From Sinorhizobium meliloti 4H41 (GTDB lineage: Bacteria > Pseudomonadota > Alphaproteobacteria > Rhizobiales > Rhizobiaceae), in assembly GCF_000375585.1 (NCBI RefSeq), contig NZ_AQWP01000010.1, positions 124,001 to 188,000 of the forward strand: a stretch of 64,000 nt of DNA. The letters run 5' to 3'. The notes under the pieces were generated by a model, which saw only the letters and a list, made by a program, of their open reading frames with translations, was not told the origin of the DNA and ran no database searches. The translations under genes and the position numbers were made by a program. Numbering within the stretch: the stretch's first letter is position 1; each line of letters begins with the position of its first letter. Shown piece by piece: positions 51,061 to 59,253 of this stretch.

Positions 51061-52178
51061 GCGGCCGGACGGTCGGTACGGACCGGCATCTGGCGGCGCC
51101 CGCTCTTTCCGGAAAGACGGCGCCGATCCTGGTCGTTGGCGGCAGCGGCTTTCTCGGCAGCAATCTGGCCGACAGCTTTCTGCGCGACGGCGAGCACGTG
51201 ATCGTTCTCGACAATCTCAGCCGTCCCGGCGTCGAGCGAAACCTCGAATGGCTGGTGGACGGCCACGGCCGTGCCGTCGAGGCATTGATCGCAGATATCC
51301 GCGACCCCGGCGCGATCGAACCCGCCTTCAGAGAAGCCAAGGCAGTGTTTCACTTTGCGGCCCAGACGGCGGTTACCACCAGCCTCGAGCAGCCGACGGA
51401 CGATTTCGAGACGAATGCCCGCGGCACGCTCAACGTGCTCGAAGCCGCACGCCAGGCCGGGCGCCGTGCGCCCGTCATTTTCGCCAGCACAAACAAGGTC
51501 TATGGCGCCCTCGGGCACATGGCGATGCAGGAGATGCGGGGCCGTTACATGCCGGCCGACGAGGCGACACGCGAGCATGGCGTCGGCGAGGCCCAACCGC
51601 TGGATTTCTGTACGCCCTACGGCTGCTCGAAGGGCGTCGCCGACCAGTATGTGCTGGATTATGCCCGCTCCTTTGGCTTGCCGACGGCCGTGCTCCGGAT
51701 GAGCTGCGTCTATGGGCCGAGGCAGTTCGGCACCGAAGACCAGGGCTGGGTCGCCCATTTCCTCATTCGCGCACTCGCCGGCGAGCCTGTTTCGATCTAT
51801 GGCGACGGCAAGCAGGTCCGCGACATTCTTCATGTCACCGATGCGGTCGCGGCCTATAGAGCGCTCCTGAATTCGATCGACCGCCTGAAGGGGCGCGCTT
51901 TCAATCTTGGAGGCGGACCCGCCAATGCCGTCAGCATTATGGACGTGCTGAGCGAGATCGAGCTTTTGACCGGCCGCACGCTCTCGAAGGCAAAAAGCGA
52001 TTGGCGCGCAGGCGACCAATTGTACTTCGTCGCCGATACGCGCGCGATCGCCGATGCGCTTGGCTGGAGGGCCGCAATGCCCTGGCGCGAGGGCTTGCGC
52101 GACCTCTACGCCTGGCTTCACGACGATCGGAGCGCGGTCAGCAGGCTCCGGCGCCAACCGCGGAGGGTGACCGCATGA
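51057..52178 (+). CDS. NAD-dependent sugar epimerase (CDP-paratose 2-epimerase-like)
   Basis: Extended short-chain dehydrogenase of 373 residues with about 22 extra residues at the N-terminus. GGSGFLGSN is the coenzyme motif; DNLSRPGVERNLEWL near residue 53 is very characteristic of CDP-paratose/tyvelose epimerases; YGCSK is the catalytic Tyr-Lys pair. Substrate specificity may differ from the namesake, because no CDP-sugar synthesis genes are in the window. The ATG overlaps the preceding stop (ATGA). Confidence 0.82.
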   Translation: MSGRTVGTDRHLAAPALSGKTAPILVVGGSGFLGSNLADSFLRDGEHVIVLDNLSRPGVERNLEWLVDGHGRAVEALIADIRDPGAIEPAFREAKAVFHFAAQTAVTTSLEQPTDDFETNARGTLNVLEAARQAGRRAPVIFASTNKVYGALGHMAMQEMRGRYMPADEATREHGVGEAQPLDFCTPYGCSKGVADQYVLDYARSFGLPTAVLRMSCVYGPRQFGTEDQGWVAHFLIRALAGEPVSIYGDGKQVRDILHVTDAVAAYRALLNSIDRLKGRAFNLGGGPANAVSIMDVLSEIELLTGRTLSKAKSDWRAGDQLYFVADTRAIADALGWRAAMPWREGLRDLYAWLHDDRSAVSRLRRQPRRVTA

Positions 52179-53326
52179 GCCTTCCCGCCGTTTCCGCCGC
52201 TCGATTTGACGGCCGCCGCAAGGCCCCGGGCCCACTGCCGCAGCGGGTGTTGATGACCGTCGATGCCGTCGGCGGCGTCTGGCGCTATGCGATGGATCTC
52301 GCTGCGGCCATGCGCGATTGCGGCGTGGAGACGCTGATCGTCGGCCTCGGCCCGCAACCTTCCGCGGAGCAACGGCGCGAGGCGAACAGCATCGGCCGGC
52401 TCGAATGGCCGGCTGAGCCGCTGGACTGGATGGTCGAAGACGAGAGCGAGCTCGACCGCGTGCCGCACCTCCTGTCCGAACTCGCGCTCAGGCATTCCGT
52501 CGATCTCCTCCATCTCAACCTGCCGTCCCAGGCGGCGCGAATAACGGCGGAACTACCGCTCGTCACCATGTCGCATTCCTGCGTCGTCTCCTGGTTCGTT
52601 GCGGTGCGCGGGTCCGGTTTGCCGGAAGCCTGGGCGTGGCAGAAGCGATTGAACCGGTTGGGATTCGACCGCGCCGATCTGGTGCTTGCGCCGAGCCGAA
52701 GCCATGCCGCGACCCTGACGCGCACTTACGGTGCAATCCCCGATCTCGCAGTCGTCTACAATGCAAGCCGGAATGCATGCTCCGTCAGCACCAAGGAAAA
52801 CTTCGTCTTTGCCGCCGGTCGCTGGTGGGACGAAGGCAAGAACGGCGCCGTGCTCGACAGGGCCGCCGCCGACATAGACTGGCCGGTCGTGATGGCAGGT
52901 GCCTGCGAAGGCCCGAACGGGCAGCACCTGGCGATCATGCATGCCGATCACGAAGGCGAACTCAGCCACGACCGGACGATGAGGCTGATGTCGAAGGCCG
53001 CGATCGTCGTCTCTCCATCGGTCTATGAACCCTTCGGGCTGGTGGCGCTGGAAGCCGCGCGTGCAGGCGCTGCACTGGTTCTCGCCGACATCGAGACCTA
53101 TCGCGAGCTCTGGGAGGGCGCCGCCCTTTTCGCCGACCCCGGTGATCCCGCCGCCTTTGCCGAAGCCGTCAACCGGCTGACGGAGGATGAAAGGCTCAGG
53201 GCCGACCTTGGCCGGCGGGCGCAGCTGCGCTCAGCCGATTTCACGGTCGAGGCTCAGCGCGACGCGGTGCTCGCCGCCTACCGGCGGGTGATGAGCGGGT
53301 CCGATCAATTGACGGCAGCGGAGTGA
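52175..53326 (+). CDS. GT4-family glycosyltransferase
   Basis: Predicted retaining glycosyltransferase of 383 residues with the GT-B fold. The donor-binding EX7E motif is visible as YEPFGLVALEA near residue 290. GGVWRYAMDLAAAM near residue 33 is the N-terminal glycine-rich acceptor/donor loop. No membrane segment, so it is cytoplasmic or peripheral. It is coupled by ATGA overlap to the epimerase before it. Confidence 0.86.
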   Translation: MSLPAVSAARFDGRRKAPGPLPQRVLMTVDAVGGVWRYAMDLAAAMRDCGVETLIVGLGPQPSAEQRREANSIGRLEWPAEPLDWMVEDESELDRVPHLLSELALRHSVDLLHLNLPSQAARITAELPLVTMSHSCVVSWFVAVRGSGLPEAWAWQKRLNRLGFDRADLVLAPSRSHAATLTRTYGAIPDLAVVYNASRNACSVSTKENFVFAAGRWWDEGKNGAVLDRAAADIDWPVVMAGACEGPNGQHLAIMHADHEGELSHDRTMRLMSKAAIVVSPSVYEPFGLVALEAARAGAALVLADIETYRELWEGAALFADPGDPAAFAEAVNRLTEDERLRADLGRRAQLRSADFTVEAQRDAVLAAYRRVMSGSDQLTAAE

Positions 53327-53330
53327 GCGG

Positions 53331-54461
53331 ATGCGATTTCTCTTCTACACCCACTCATTGGTGTCCGACTGGAACCACGGCAATGCGCATTTTCTGCGCG
53401 GCGTCATGCGCGAACTCATCCGGCGCGGCCACGAGGCAGTAGCGCTCGAGCCCGGCGATTCCTGGAGCCGGCGCAATCTCGTCGCAGATCAGGGTAACGG
53501 AGCGATCGCTGCCTTCCGCAAGACCTTCCCCGATTTGAGGGTCGGGATCTACGGGACCGATTTCGAGCATGAAGCGGCGGCCCGCGAGGCCGATATGGTT
53601 ATCGTGCATGAGTGGACCGATCCCGCTCTCGTGGCCGAGCTCGGCCGTATTCGCCTGAAGGGCGGCCGCTTCACGCTCGCTTTCCACGATACCCATCACC
53701 GCGCCGTCAGCGCCGAGCGGGACATCGCCCGGCTCGACCTTTCCGGATACGACTTCGTTCTGGCCTTCGGTGAGGCGCTGCGGGAGCGTTATCTGCAGGC
53801 GGGCTGGGGAAGGCATGTCCATACCTGGCACGAGGCTGCGGATACCTCGCTGTTCCACCCGATGCCGGACGTGGAAAAGCGAGGCGAACTCATCTGGATC
53901 GGCAATTGGGGCGACGACGAGCGCAGCAGCGAGATCATTTCCTTCCTGGTCGAACCGGCGAAAAAGCTGAAGCTCAGGACCACCGTCCGCGGCGTGCGAT
54001 ATCCCGAGACCGCGCTCAGGGCTTTACGGTCCGCGAAAATCGACTATGGCGGCTGGCTCTCCAATGCCGTCGTTCCGCGGGCTTTCGCCGAGCATCGGGT
54101 CACCGTGCACATTCCGCGCCGGCCTTATGTCAAGGCCCTGCCGGGCATACCGACGATCCGCGTCTTCGAGGCGCTTGCCTGCGGCATTCCGCTGATTTCG
54201 GCGCCTTGGACCGATGCCGAAGGACTTTTCCGGCCGGGCAGGGATTTTTGCATTGCCAAGGACGGCAAGGAGATGACGCGCCTTCTGCGCCAGTTGCTCG
54301 CCGAACCGGACTTCGCCGCGGAGATGACCGCCTCCGGGCTGGAGACGATCCGGGCGCGCCACACATGCAGCCATCGCGTCGACGAGCTGCTCGCCATCGT
54401 GGCCTCCTACAGGCCGCGCTCCGGCGCGCGACAGATCATTTCGGAGGAGGTCGAGGTATGA
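53331..54461 (+). CDS. Glycosyltransferase, CgeB-like (first of three)
   Basis: Predicted GT-B glycosyltransferase of 376 residues. The N-terminal strand RFLFYTHSLVSDWNHGNAHF and the C-terminal IPTIRVFEALACGIPLIS with PWTDAEGLF are the landmarks of the CgeB-like group, named for a Bacillus spore-surface glycosylation protein. It shares this plan with the next two genes. No membrane segment or signal is seen. The donor and acceptor are unknown. Confidence 0.8.
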   Translation: MRFLFYTHSLVSDWNHGNAHFLRGVMRELIRRGHEAVALEPGDSWSRRNLVADQGNGAIAAFRKTFPDLRVGIYGTDFEHEAAAREADMVIVHEWTDPALVAELGRIRLKGGRFTLAFHDTHHRAVSAERDIARLDLSGYDFVLAFGEALRERYLQAGWGRHVHTWHEAADTSLFHPMPDVEKRGELIWIGNWGDDERSSEIISFLVEPAKKLKLRTTVRGVRYPETALRALRSAKIDYGGWLSNAVVPRAFAEHRVTVHIPRRPYVKALPGIPTIRVFEALACGIPLISAPWTDAEGLFRPGRDFCIAKDGKEMTRLLRQLLAEPDFAAEMTASGLETIRARHTCSHRVDELLAIVASYRPRSGARQIISEEVEV

Positions 54462-55543
54462 GGCTGGCATTTTACGGATCGAGTCTCGTTTCGGCCTACT
54501 GGAACGGCGCGGCCACCTACTATCGCGGCCTGCTCCGGGCGCTTGCCGAACGGGGATATCAAATCACCTTCTACGAGCCCGATGTCTACGATCGGCAAAA
54601 GCACCGCGATATCGATCCGCCCTCTTGGTGCAGGGTCGTCGTCTATGACGGGACCGTCGAGGCGTTGAAGCGAGTGGCGCGGGAAGCAGCCAAAGCGGAC
54701 ATCGTCGTCAAGGCAAGCGGCGTCGGCTTCGAGGACGACCTGCTGCTCGCCGAGGTGATGGCCGCGGCGGACCCGGCGGCGCTGAAAATCTTCTGGGATG
54801 TCGATGCACCCGCCACTCTGGCCGATCTCAGGGCCGCGCCCGACCACCCGCTTCGCCGCGCGCTTTCCTCCCTGGATCTCGTGCTGACCTATGGCGGCGG
54901 CGATCCCCTGGTCGAAGCCTATCGCGCGCTGGGCGCCCGCGATTGCGTTCCGATCTACAATGCCGTCGATCCCGAGACACACCACCCGGTGCCGCCGGAT
55001 CCGCGCTTTGCCGCCGATCTCGCCTTTCTCGGCAACCGCCTGCCGGACCGGGAGGAGCGCGTGGAGGCCTTCTTTTTCGAGCCGGCGCAAAAGCTCTGGC
55101 AACGGCGTTTCCTGCTCGGCGGATCCGGATGGCACGATAAGTCTCTGTCCCCGAATGTCGCCTATATCGGGCACGTACCGACCGCCGACCACAATGCCTT
55201 CAACACGACGCCGAATGCCGTCCTGAATATTTCACGCGCCAGCATGGCCGAAAACGGCTTCTCGCCGGCAACCCGCGTCTTCGAGGCCGCGGGCGCCGGC
55301 GCCTGCCTGATCACCGACTACTGGGAGGGCATCGAGCTCTTCCTGAAACCCGGAGAAGAAGTGCTGGTCGCCAGAGACGGCCGCGACGTCGCCGAACTGA
55401 TGCAGCAGCTGACGGCGGCCGGCGCCCGTGAGATCGGCGAGCGGGCGCTCCGCCGCGTTCTCGCCGAGCATACCTATGCGCATCGTGCCGAGGAGGTGGA
55501 CCGCGTCCTGCGGCAGGCGCGCCGAATGGAGGCTGCCGAATGA
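54458..55543 (+). CDS. Glycosyltransferase, CgeB-like (second of three)
   Basis: Predicted GT-B glycosyltransferase of 361 residues. It starts LAFYGSSLVSAYWNGAATYY and has the C-terminal landmark FSPATRVFEAAGAGACLITD followed by YWEGIELFL. The order of elements matches both neighbours, so the three probably arose by duplication. ATGA overlaps at both ends indicate coupled translation. Confidence 0.82.
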   Translation: MRLAFYGSSLVSAYWNGAATYYRGLLRALAERGYQITFYEPDVYDRQKHRDIDPPSWCRVVVYDGTVEALKRVAREAAKADIVVKASGVGFEDDLLLAEVMAAADPAALKIFWDVDAPATLADLRAAPDHPLRRALSSLDLVLTYGGGDPLVEAYRALGARDCVPIYNAVDPETHHPVPPDPRFAADLAFLGNRLPDREERVEAFFFEPAQKLWQRRFLLGGSGWHDKSLSPNVAYIGHVPTADHNAFNTTPNAVLNISRASMAENGFSPATRVFEAAGAGACLITDYWEGIELFLKPGEEVLVARDGRDVAELMQQLTAAGAREIGERALRRVLAEHTYAHRAEEVDRVLRQARRMEAAE

Positions 55544-56658
55544 AGCGACCGCTCGACATCGTCATTCTCGGTCTCTCGCTGTCCTCCTCGTGGGGCAACG
55601 GTCATGCGACGACCTATCGCGCTTTGCTTCGCGCGCTCGACGCTGCCGGGCACAAGGTGACGTTCCTGGAACGGGACGTGCCCTGGTATGCGAGCAACCG
55701 CGATCTGGCCGCGCCGGATTTCTGCGACCTCGTGTTCTACTCGAACCCGGACGAACTCGTCTCCAGGCATGCGCACCGGCTGGCCGGCGCGGATGCCGTC
55801 GTCATCGGCTCCTACGTGCCTGATGGCGTGGAGGTCATCGACGCGGTTGCGGATCTAGCACCGAAACGTCTGTTCTTCTACGACATCGACACGCCTGTGA
55901 CGCTCGCCAAGCTCGAGCGCGGCGACGAGGAGTTTCTGGCGCGAAGACAGGTTGCGGCCTTCGACATTTATTTTTCCTTCTCCGGCGGCAGAACGCTCGA
56001 CCGGCTGCGGGACGAGTTCGCGGCGCGGCGGCCGGTGCCCCTCTATTGCGCCGTCGACCTCGACGCCTATCGCGATACCGGTGCGGCCACCGAGTGGGAC
56101 CTCGGCTATCTCGGCACCTTCAGCCACGACAGGCAACCCGCGCTCGAACGCCTGTTGATCGAGCCGGCGCGGCGCTTGCCGCACATGCGCTTCGTCGTGG
56201 CCGGGCCGAGCTATCCTGAGGACATCGACTGGCCGGAAAACGTCGCGCGCATCGAACATCTGCCGCCCGGCCAACATGCCGAATTCTACAGCCGCCAGCG
56301 ATTCACCCTGAACGTAACGCGGGCCGACATGGTGGCCGCCGGCTGGTCCCCGAGCGTTCGCCTCTTCGAGGCCGCCGCGTGCCGCACGCCACTCATCAGC
56401 GACTGGTGGGAGGGGATCGAAAGCTTCTTCCCGGCCGGCGAGGCCGTGATCATCGCGCGAAACAGCAGCGATGTCGTCACGGCATTGACGCGGCTCGACG
56501 AAGAACAACGCAAAGCACTTGCCGATTGCGCCTATCGACGCGTCGCCGCCGCGCACAGTTCCGCGGCGCGCGCACGGACCTTTGTCGAGGCAATCGAAAG
56601 CGTCGCCGCCAGGGCCGGTCTCGCCACAAGGCGTTCCGAGCGGCGGCTTCCGGTTTAA
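55540..56658 (+). CDS. Glycosyltransferase, CgeB-like (third of three)
   Basis: Predicted GT-B glycosyltransferase of 372 residues. It begins IVILGLSLSSSWGNGHATTY and carries GWSPSVRLFEAAACRTPLIS followed by DWWEGIESFF. It is closer to the second copy than to the first in these segments. It is followed 19 bp later by UDP-xylose synthase, so xylose is one possible donor sugar for the set. Confidence 0.82.
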   Translation: MKRPLDIVILGLSLSSSWGNGHATTYRALLRALDAAGHKVTFLERDVPWYASNRDLAAPDFCDLVFYSNPDELVSRHAHRLAGADAVVIGSYVPDGVEVIDAVADLAPKRLFFYDIDTPVTLAKLERGDEEFLARRQVAAFDIYFSFSGGRTLDRLRDEFAARRPVPLYCAVDLDAYRDTGAATEWDLGYLGTFSHDRQPALERLLIEPARRLPHMRFVVAGPSYPEDIDWPENVARIEHLPPGQHAEFYSRQRFTLNVTRADMVAAGWSPSVRLFEAAACRTPLISDWWEGIESFFPAGEAVIIARNSSDVVTALTRLDEEQRKALADCAYRRVAAAHSSAARARTFVEAIESVAARAGLATRRSERRLPV

Positions 56659-56677
56659 CCCGAAAGGAGAACGGCCG

Positions 56678-57718
56678 ATGGCTAAAAGAAACAAAGCAAG
56701 CCGAGGAAAGATCATCCTGGTTGCCGGCGGCGCCGGCTTTGTCGGGTCGCACCTTTGTACAGCACTTCTAGGCTCCGGCAACCGGGTGATCTGCCTCGAC
56801 AGCTATCTCACCGGCTCCCCTGCCAATCTCGTCGGCCTGCAGGACGACCCCTATTTCGCAATGGTGGAACAGGACGTCTGCGAGGAAATCGACATAGATG
56901 AACCGATCGACCAGATCTACAATCTGGCCTGCCCCGCCTCGCCGCCCTCCTACCAGGCCGATCCCATCCACACGATGATGACAAGCGTGACCGGGACGGG
57001 AAACCTCCTCCGGCTTGCCGAAAGGCACGGGGCCACGCTGCTGCAGGCCTCCACGAGCGAGATCTACGGCGATCCCGAGGAGCATCCGCAGCAGGAGAAC
57101 TACTGGGGCCACGTCAATTGCACCGGGCCGCGGGCCTGCTACGACGAAGGCAAACGCGCGGCCGAAGCCCTGTGCTTCGACAGTCTGAGGGCGGGAAGCG
57201 TCGACACGCGGGTCGCCCGCATCTTCAATACCTACGGTCCGCATATGCGCCCCAATGACGGCCGGATCGTATCGAACTTCATCGTCCAGGCGCTGAGGAA
57301 CGAGCCGCTCACCGTTTACGGCAGTGGCGAGCAGACGCGCTCCTTCTGCTACGTGTCCGATCTCGTGGACGGACTGATCCGGCTGATGAACCGCGAGGAG
57401 AATCCTGCCGTGCCGGTGAACCTCGGCAATCCCGGAGAATTCACCGTCATCGAACTGGCGGAACTGGTCCTCTCCAGGATCGAGACGGCCTCGACGATCG
57501 TCCATGAGCCACTGCCGGCGGACGATCCGCAGCGTCGCCGTCCCGATATCGCGCGCGCCAGGAAGCTTCTCGGCTGGGAGCCGAAAGTTCCTCTGGAGGA
57601 CGGGTTGACCCATACGATCGCCTGGTTCCAGAGCGCACTTGCCGAAAGCCGCGCTGAACGCCGGTCCGGCCGCACCCGGCGCCAGCCGCAACTTTCCGTC
57701 GTCACTCAGGATCTGTGA
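56678..57718 (+). CDS. UDP-glucuronate decarboxylase (UDP-xylose synthase)
   Basis: NAD-dependent enzyme of 346 residues that converts UDP-glucuronate to UDP-xylose and CO2. GGAGFVGSH is the coenzyme motif at residues 17-25. NLACPASPPSYQADPIHTMM is almost diagnostic of UXS, and YDEGKRAAE supplies the catalytic Tyr and Lys. RIFNTYGPHMRPNDGRIVSN is also typical. GAAAGGAG precedes the ATG at 56678. It provides a likely donor for the glycosyltransferases, and xylose would fit the beta-xylosidase-like hydrolase. Confidence 0.93.
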   Translation: MAKRNKASRGKIILVAGGAGFVGSHLCTALLGSGNRVICLDSYLTGSPANLVGLQDDPYFAMVEQDVCEEIDIDEPIDQIYNLACPASPPSYQADPIHTMMTSVTGTGNLLRLAERHGATLLQASTSEIYGDPEEHPQQENYWGHVNCTGPRACYDEGKRAAEALCFDSLRAGSVDTRVARIFNTYGPHMRPNDGRIVSNFIVQALRNEPLTVYGSGEQTRSFCYVSDLVDGLIRLMNREENPAVPVNLGNPGEFTVIELAELVLSRIETASTIVHEPLPADDPQRRRPDIARARKLLGWEPKVPLEDGLTHTIAWFQSALAESRAERRSGRTRRQPQLSVVTQDL

Positions 57719-57720
57719 TC

Positions 57721-58500
57721 ATGGTTCAGCAGACGAAAGACCGAACGGTCATCGCGCAAGAGATTGCGGCGCTCGGTCCCTGGTTCCACAACATGCGGAT
57801 CGGAGGCATCGAGACGGCACCCGGTCACTTCCTCGGCGACTATCCCGCGGTGAAATGGAAGGCCTTCAGGCATGTGGTGCCGGAGGACCTCGAAGGAAGG
57901 AGCGTCCTCGACATCGGCTGCAATGCAGGGTTCTACGCGCAGGAGATGAAACGCCGCAATGCCGGACGCGTACTCGGCATCGACTCGGACCCGCACTATC
58001 TGCGGCAGGCGAAGTTTGCCGCGGAGCAAGCGGGGGTCGACATCGAGTACAGGCTGATGTCGGTCTACGACGCAGCACGGCTGCGCGAGAGATTCGATCT
58101 GGTCATCTTCATGGGCGTTCTCTATCACCTGCGCCATCCGCTGCTGGCACTCGACCTCCTCTACGAGCATGTCGTCGGCGACCAGATGCTCTTCCAGTGT
58201 ATGCAGCGCGGGTCGGAATCCGTGGCAACTCTCAAGGGTGATTACGATTTCCGGGAGTGGGAGATCTTCGACCGGCCCGACTATCCGAAGCTGTTCTTCG
58301 TGGAACACCGCTTCGCGGATGACCCCACCAACTGGTTCATCCCCAACCGCGCCGGCGTCGAAGCGATGCTGCGAAGCGCCGGCTTCGTCATCGAAGCCAA
58401 TCCCGAGCGGGAAGTCTATCTCCTGCGGCGCGGCGAGCGTCCGTATCTGGACGAGCCGACCTTGAGGATCCTCGGAAATTCAGCAGATATCGGGAACTAG
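57721..58500 (+). CDS. SAM-dependent methyltransferase, CmoB/DUF1698-like (TIGR04290-like)
   Basis: Protein of 259 residues. The SAM motif SVLDIGCNAGFYAQEM lies near residue 61, and VIFMGVLYHLRHPL near residue 126 is typical of the CmoB/DUF1698 group. It is too short and in the wrong context for tRNA modification, so sugar O-methylation is more likely. I recall a described family (TIGR04290) of this kind next to glycosyltransferases, but could not check it. A GTG at 57715 is an alternative start. It is the last gene of the operon. Confidence 0.8.
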   Translation: MVQQTKDRTVIAQEIAALGPWFHNMRIGGIETAPGHFLGDYPAVKWKAFRHVVPEDLEGRSVLDIGCNAGFYAQEMKRRNAGRVLGIDSDPHYLRQAKFAAEQAGVDIEYRLMSVYDAARLRERFDLVIFMGVLYHLRHPLLALDLLYEHVVGDQMLFQCMQRGSESVATLKGDYDFREWEIFDRPDYPKLFFVEHRFADDPTNWFIPNRAGVEAMLRSAGFVIEANPEREVYLLRRGERPYLDEPTLRILGNSADIGN

Positions 58501-58513
58501 TGGCTGCGGCGAA

Positions 58514-58535
58514 CCTCCGGCCTGCAGGCCAGAGG
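58514..58535 (+). terminator. Hairpin after the methyltransferase gene
   Basis: GGCCTGCAGGCC (58519-58530) is a perfect 12-bp palindrome flanked by CCTC and GAGG, 14 bp after the stop. There is no T-tract, so termination efficiency is uncertain. Confidence 0.4.
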
Positions 58536-58582
58536 GGCAATTCACCGTCGCCTTGGCGTTGACGGTCCGTCGCTCACGGACC

Positions 58583-58774
58583 TCATCCGAAGCGGCGCAG
58601 CTGCGCAGCTTCCTTCTCGAGCAGGTCGGCGACTTCCTGAAGCGTCATGTGCGTCACGCAGAGATGAATCGCACATTCGAGAAAGCGCGTCGACGAGCGC
58701 CGCAAATACATGGCTTCTTCGCGAGCGGCGAGTTCCGATAGAGGATCTTTCGATGGGCGTCGGCGGTCAGGCAT
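58583..58774 (-). CDS. Small hypothetical protein
   Basis: Protein of 63 residues, charged, with a C-terminal helix (TLQEVADLLEKEAAQLRRFG) and two cysteines. GGAG lies six bases before the ATG. It is 39 bp after the next small gene upstream and shares its stress-type promoter. Proteins of this sort are common in rhizobial genomes. I recognise no family. Confidence 0.65.
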   Translation of the reverse strand: MPDRRRPSKDPLSELAAREEAMYLRRSSTRFLECAIHLCVTHMTLQEVADLLEKEAAQLRRFG

Positions 58775-58813
58775 TTGGAGACTCCTTCGATTCGCTTGTT
58801 TGAAGAACCGCTT

Positions 58814-59158
58814 TCACGGCGAGAGAAGCCCGCCGGCGTAGATCAAGGCGCCTATCACGACGGCCATGGCTATGATGGCCAGGCTCAGCCCCAGCCGTTG
58901 CCTGTTCGGTGCGGCGGTCTCCGCCGCTGCAAGCGGCCGCATCGCGTCGTTGTACTCGGTAGAGGTATCGGCCGGCCTCCCCGCGGCCTGCCCGGCCCTG
59001 GCGTTTCGAACCGCTTCACTGCCGGGCGGCATACCGCCTGCTTCGTCGTCGGTCTCGAGCGGCGCCGCCGCGGGGTCGAAGCCGCGCCTCTTGTCGCCCG
59101 TCCTTCCATGCTGGATGTCGCCGCGCACCTGCGCAGAATTGCTTGCCGGCTTGGACAT
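58814..59158 (-). CDS. Small C-terminally anchored membrane protein
   Basis: Protein of 114 residues: a long polar, probably disordered region (1-85) and one hydrophobic segment at about 89-112 (GLSLAIIAMAVVIGALIYAG). This suggests a tail-anchored inner-membrane protein. AAAGGAG precedes the ATG. A stress-type promoter lies just upstream. I recognise no family. Confidence 0.68.
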   Translation of the reverse strand: MSKPASNSAQVRGDIQHGRTGDKRRGFDPAAAPLETDDEAGGMPPGSEAVRNARAGQAAGRPADTSTEYNDAMRPLAAAETAAPNRQRLGLSLAIIAMAVVIGALIYAGGLLSP

Positions 59159-59184
59159 GGTCGCTCCTTTCCGCTTCGCGACTC

Positions 59185-59209
59185 AACCGGCTTTCAGGAT
59201 ATTTGTTCC
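59185..59209 (-). promoter_or_regulatory. Candidate RpoE2/EcfG promoter of the two small genes
   Basis: On the minus strand GGAAC (59209-59205), 18 bases, TT (59186-59185), 26 bp before the ATG at 59158. Confidence 0.65.
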
Positions 59210-59253
59210 CTGCTCCTCCGCGGCGTCGGGGCTGACGTGATCGTCGCCTTCCG

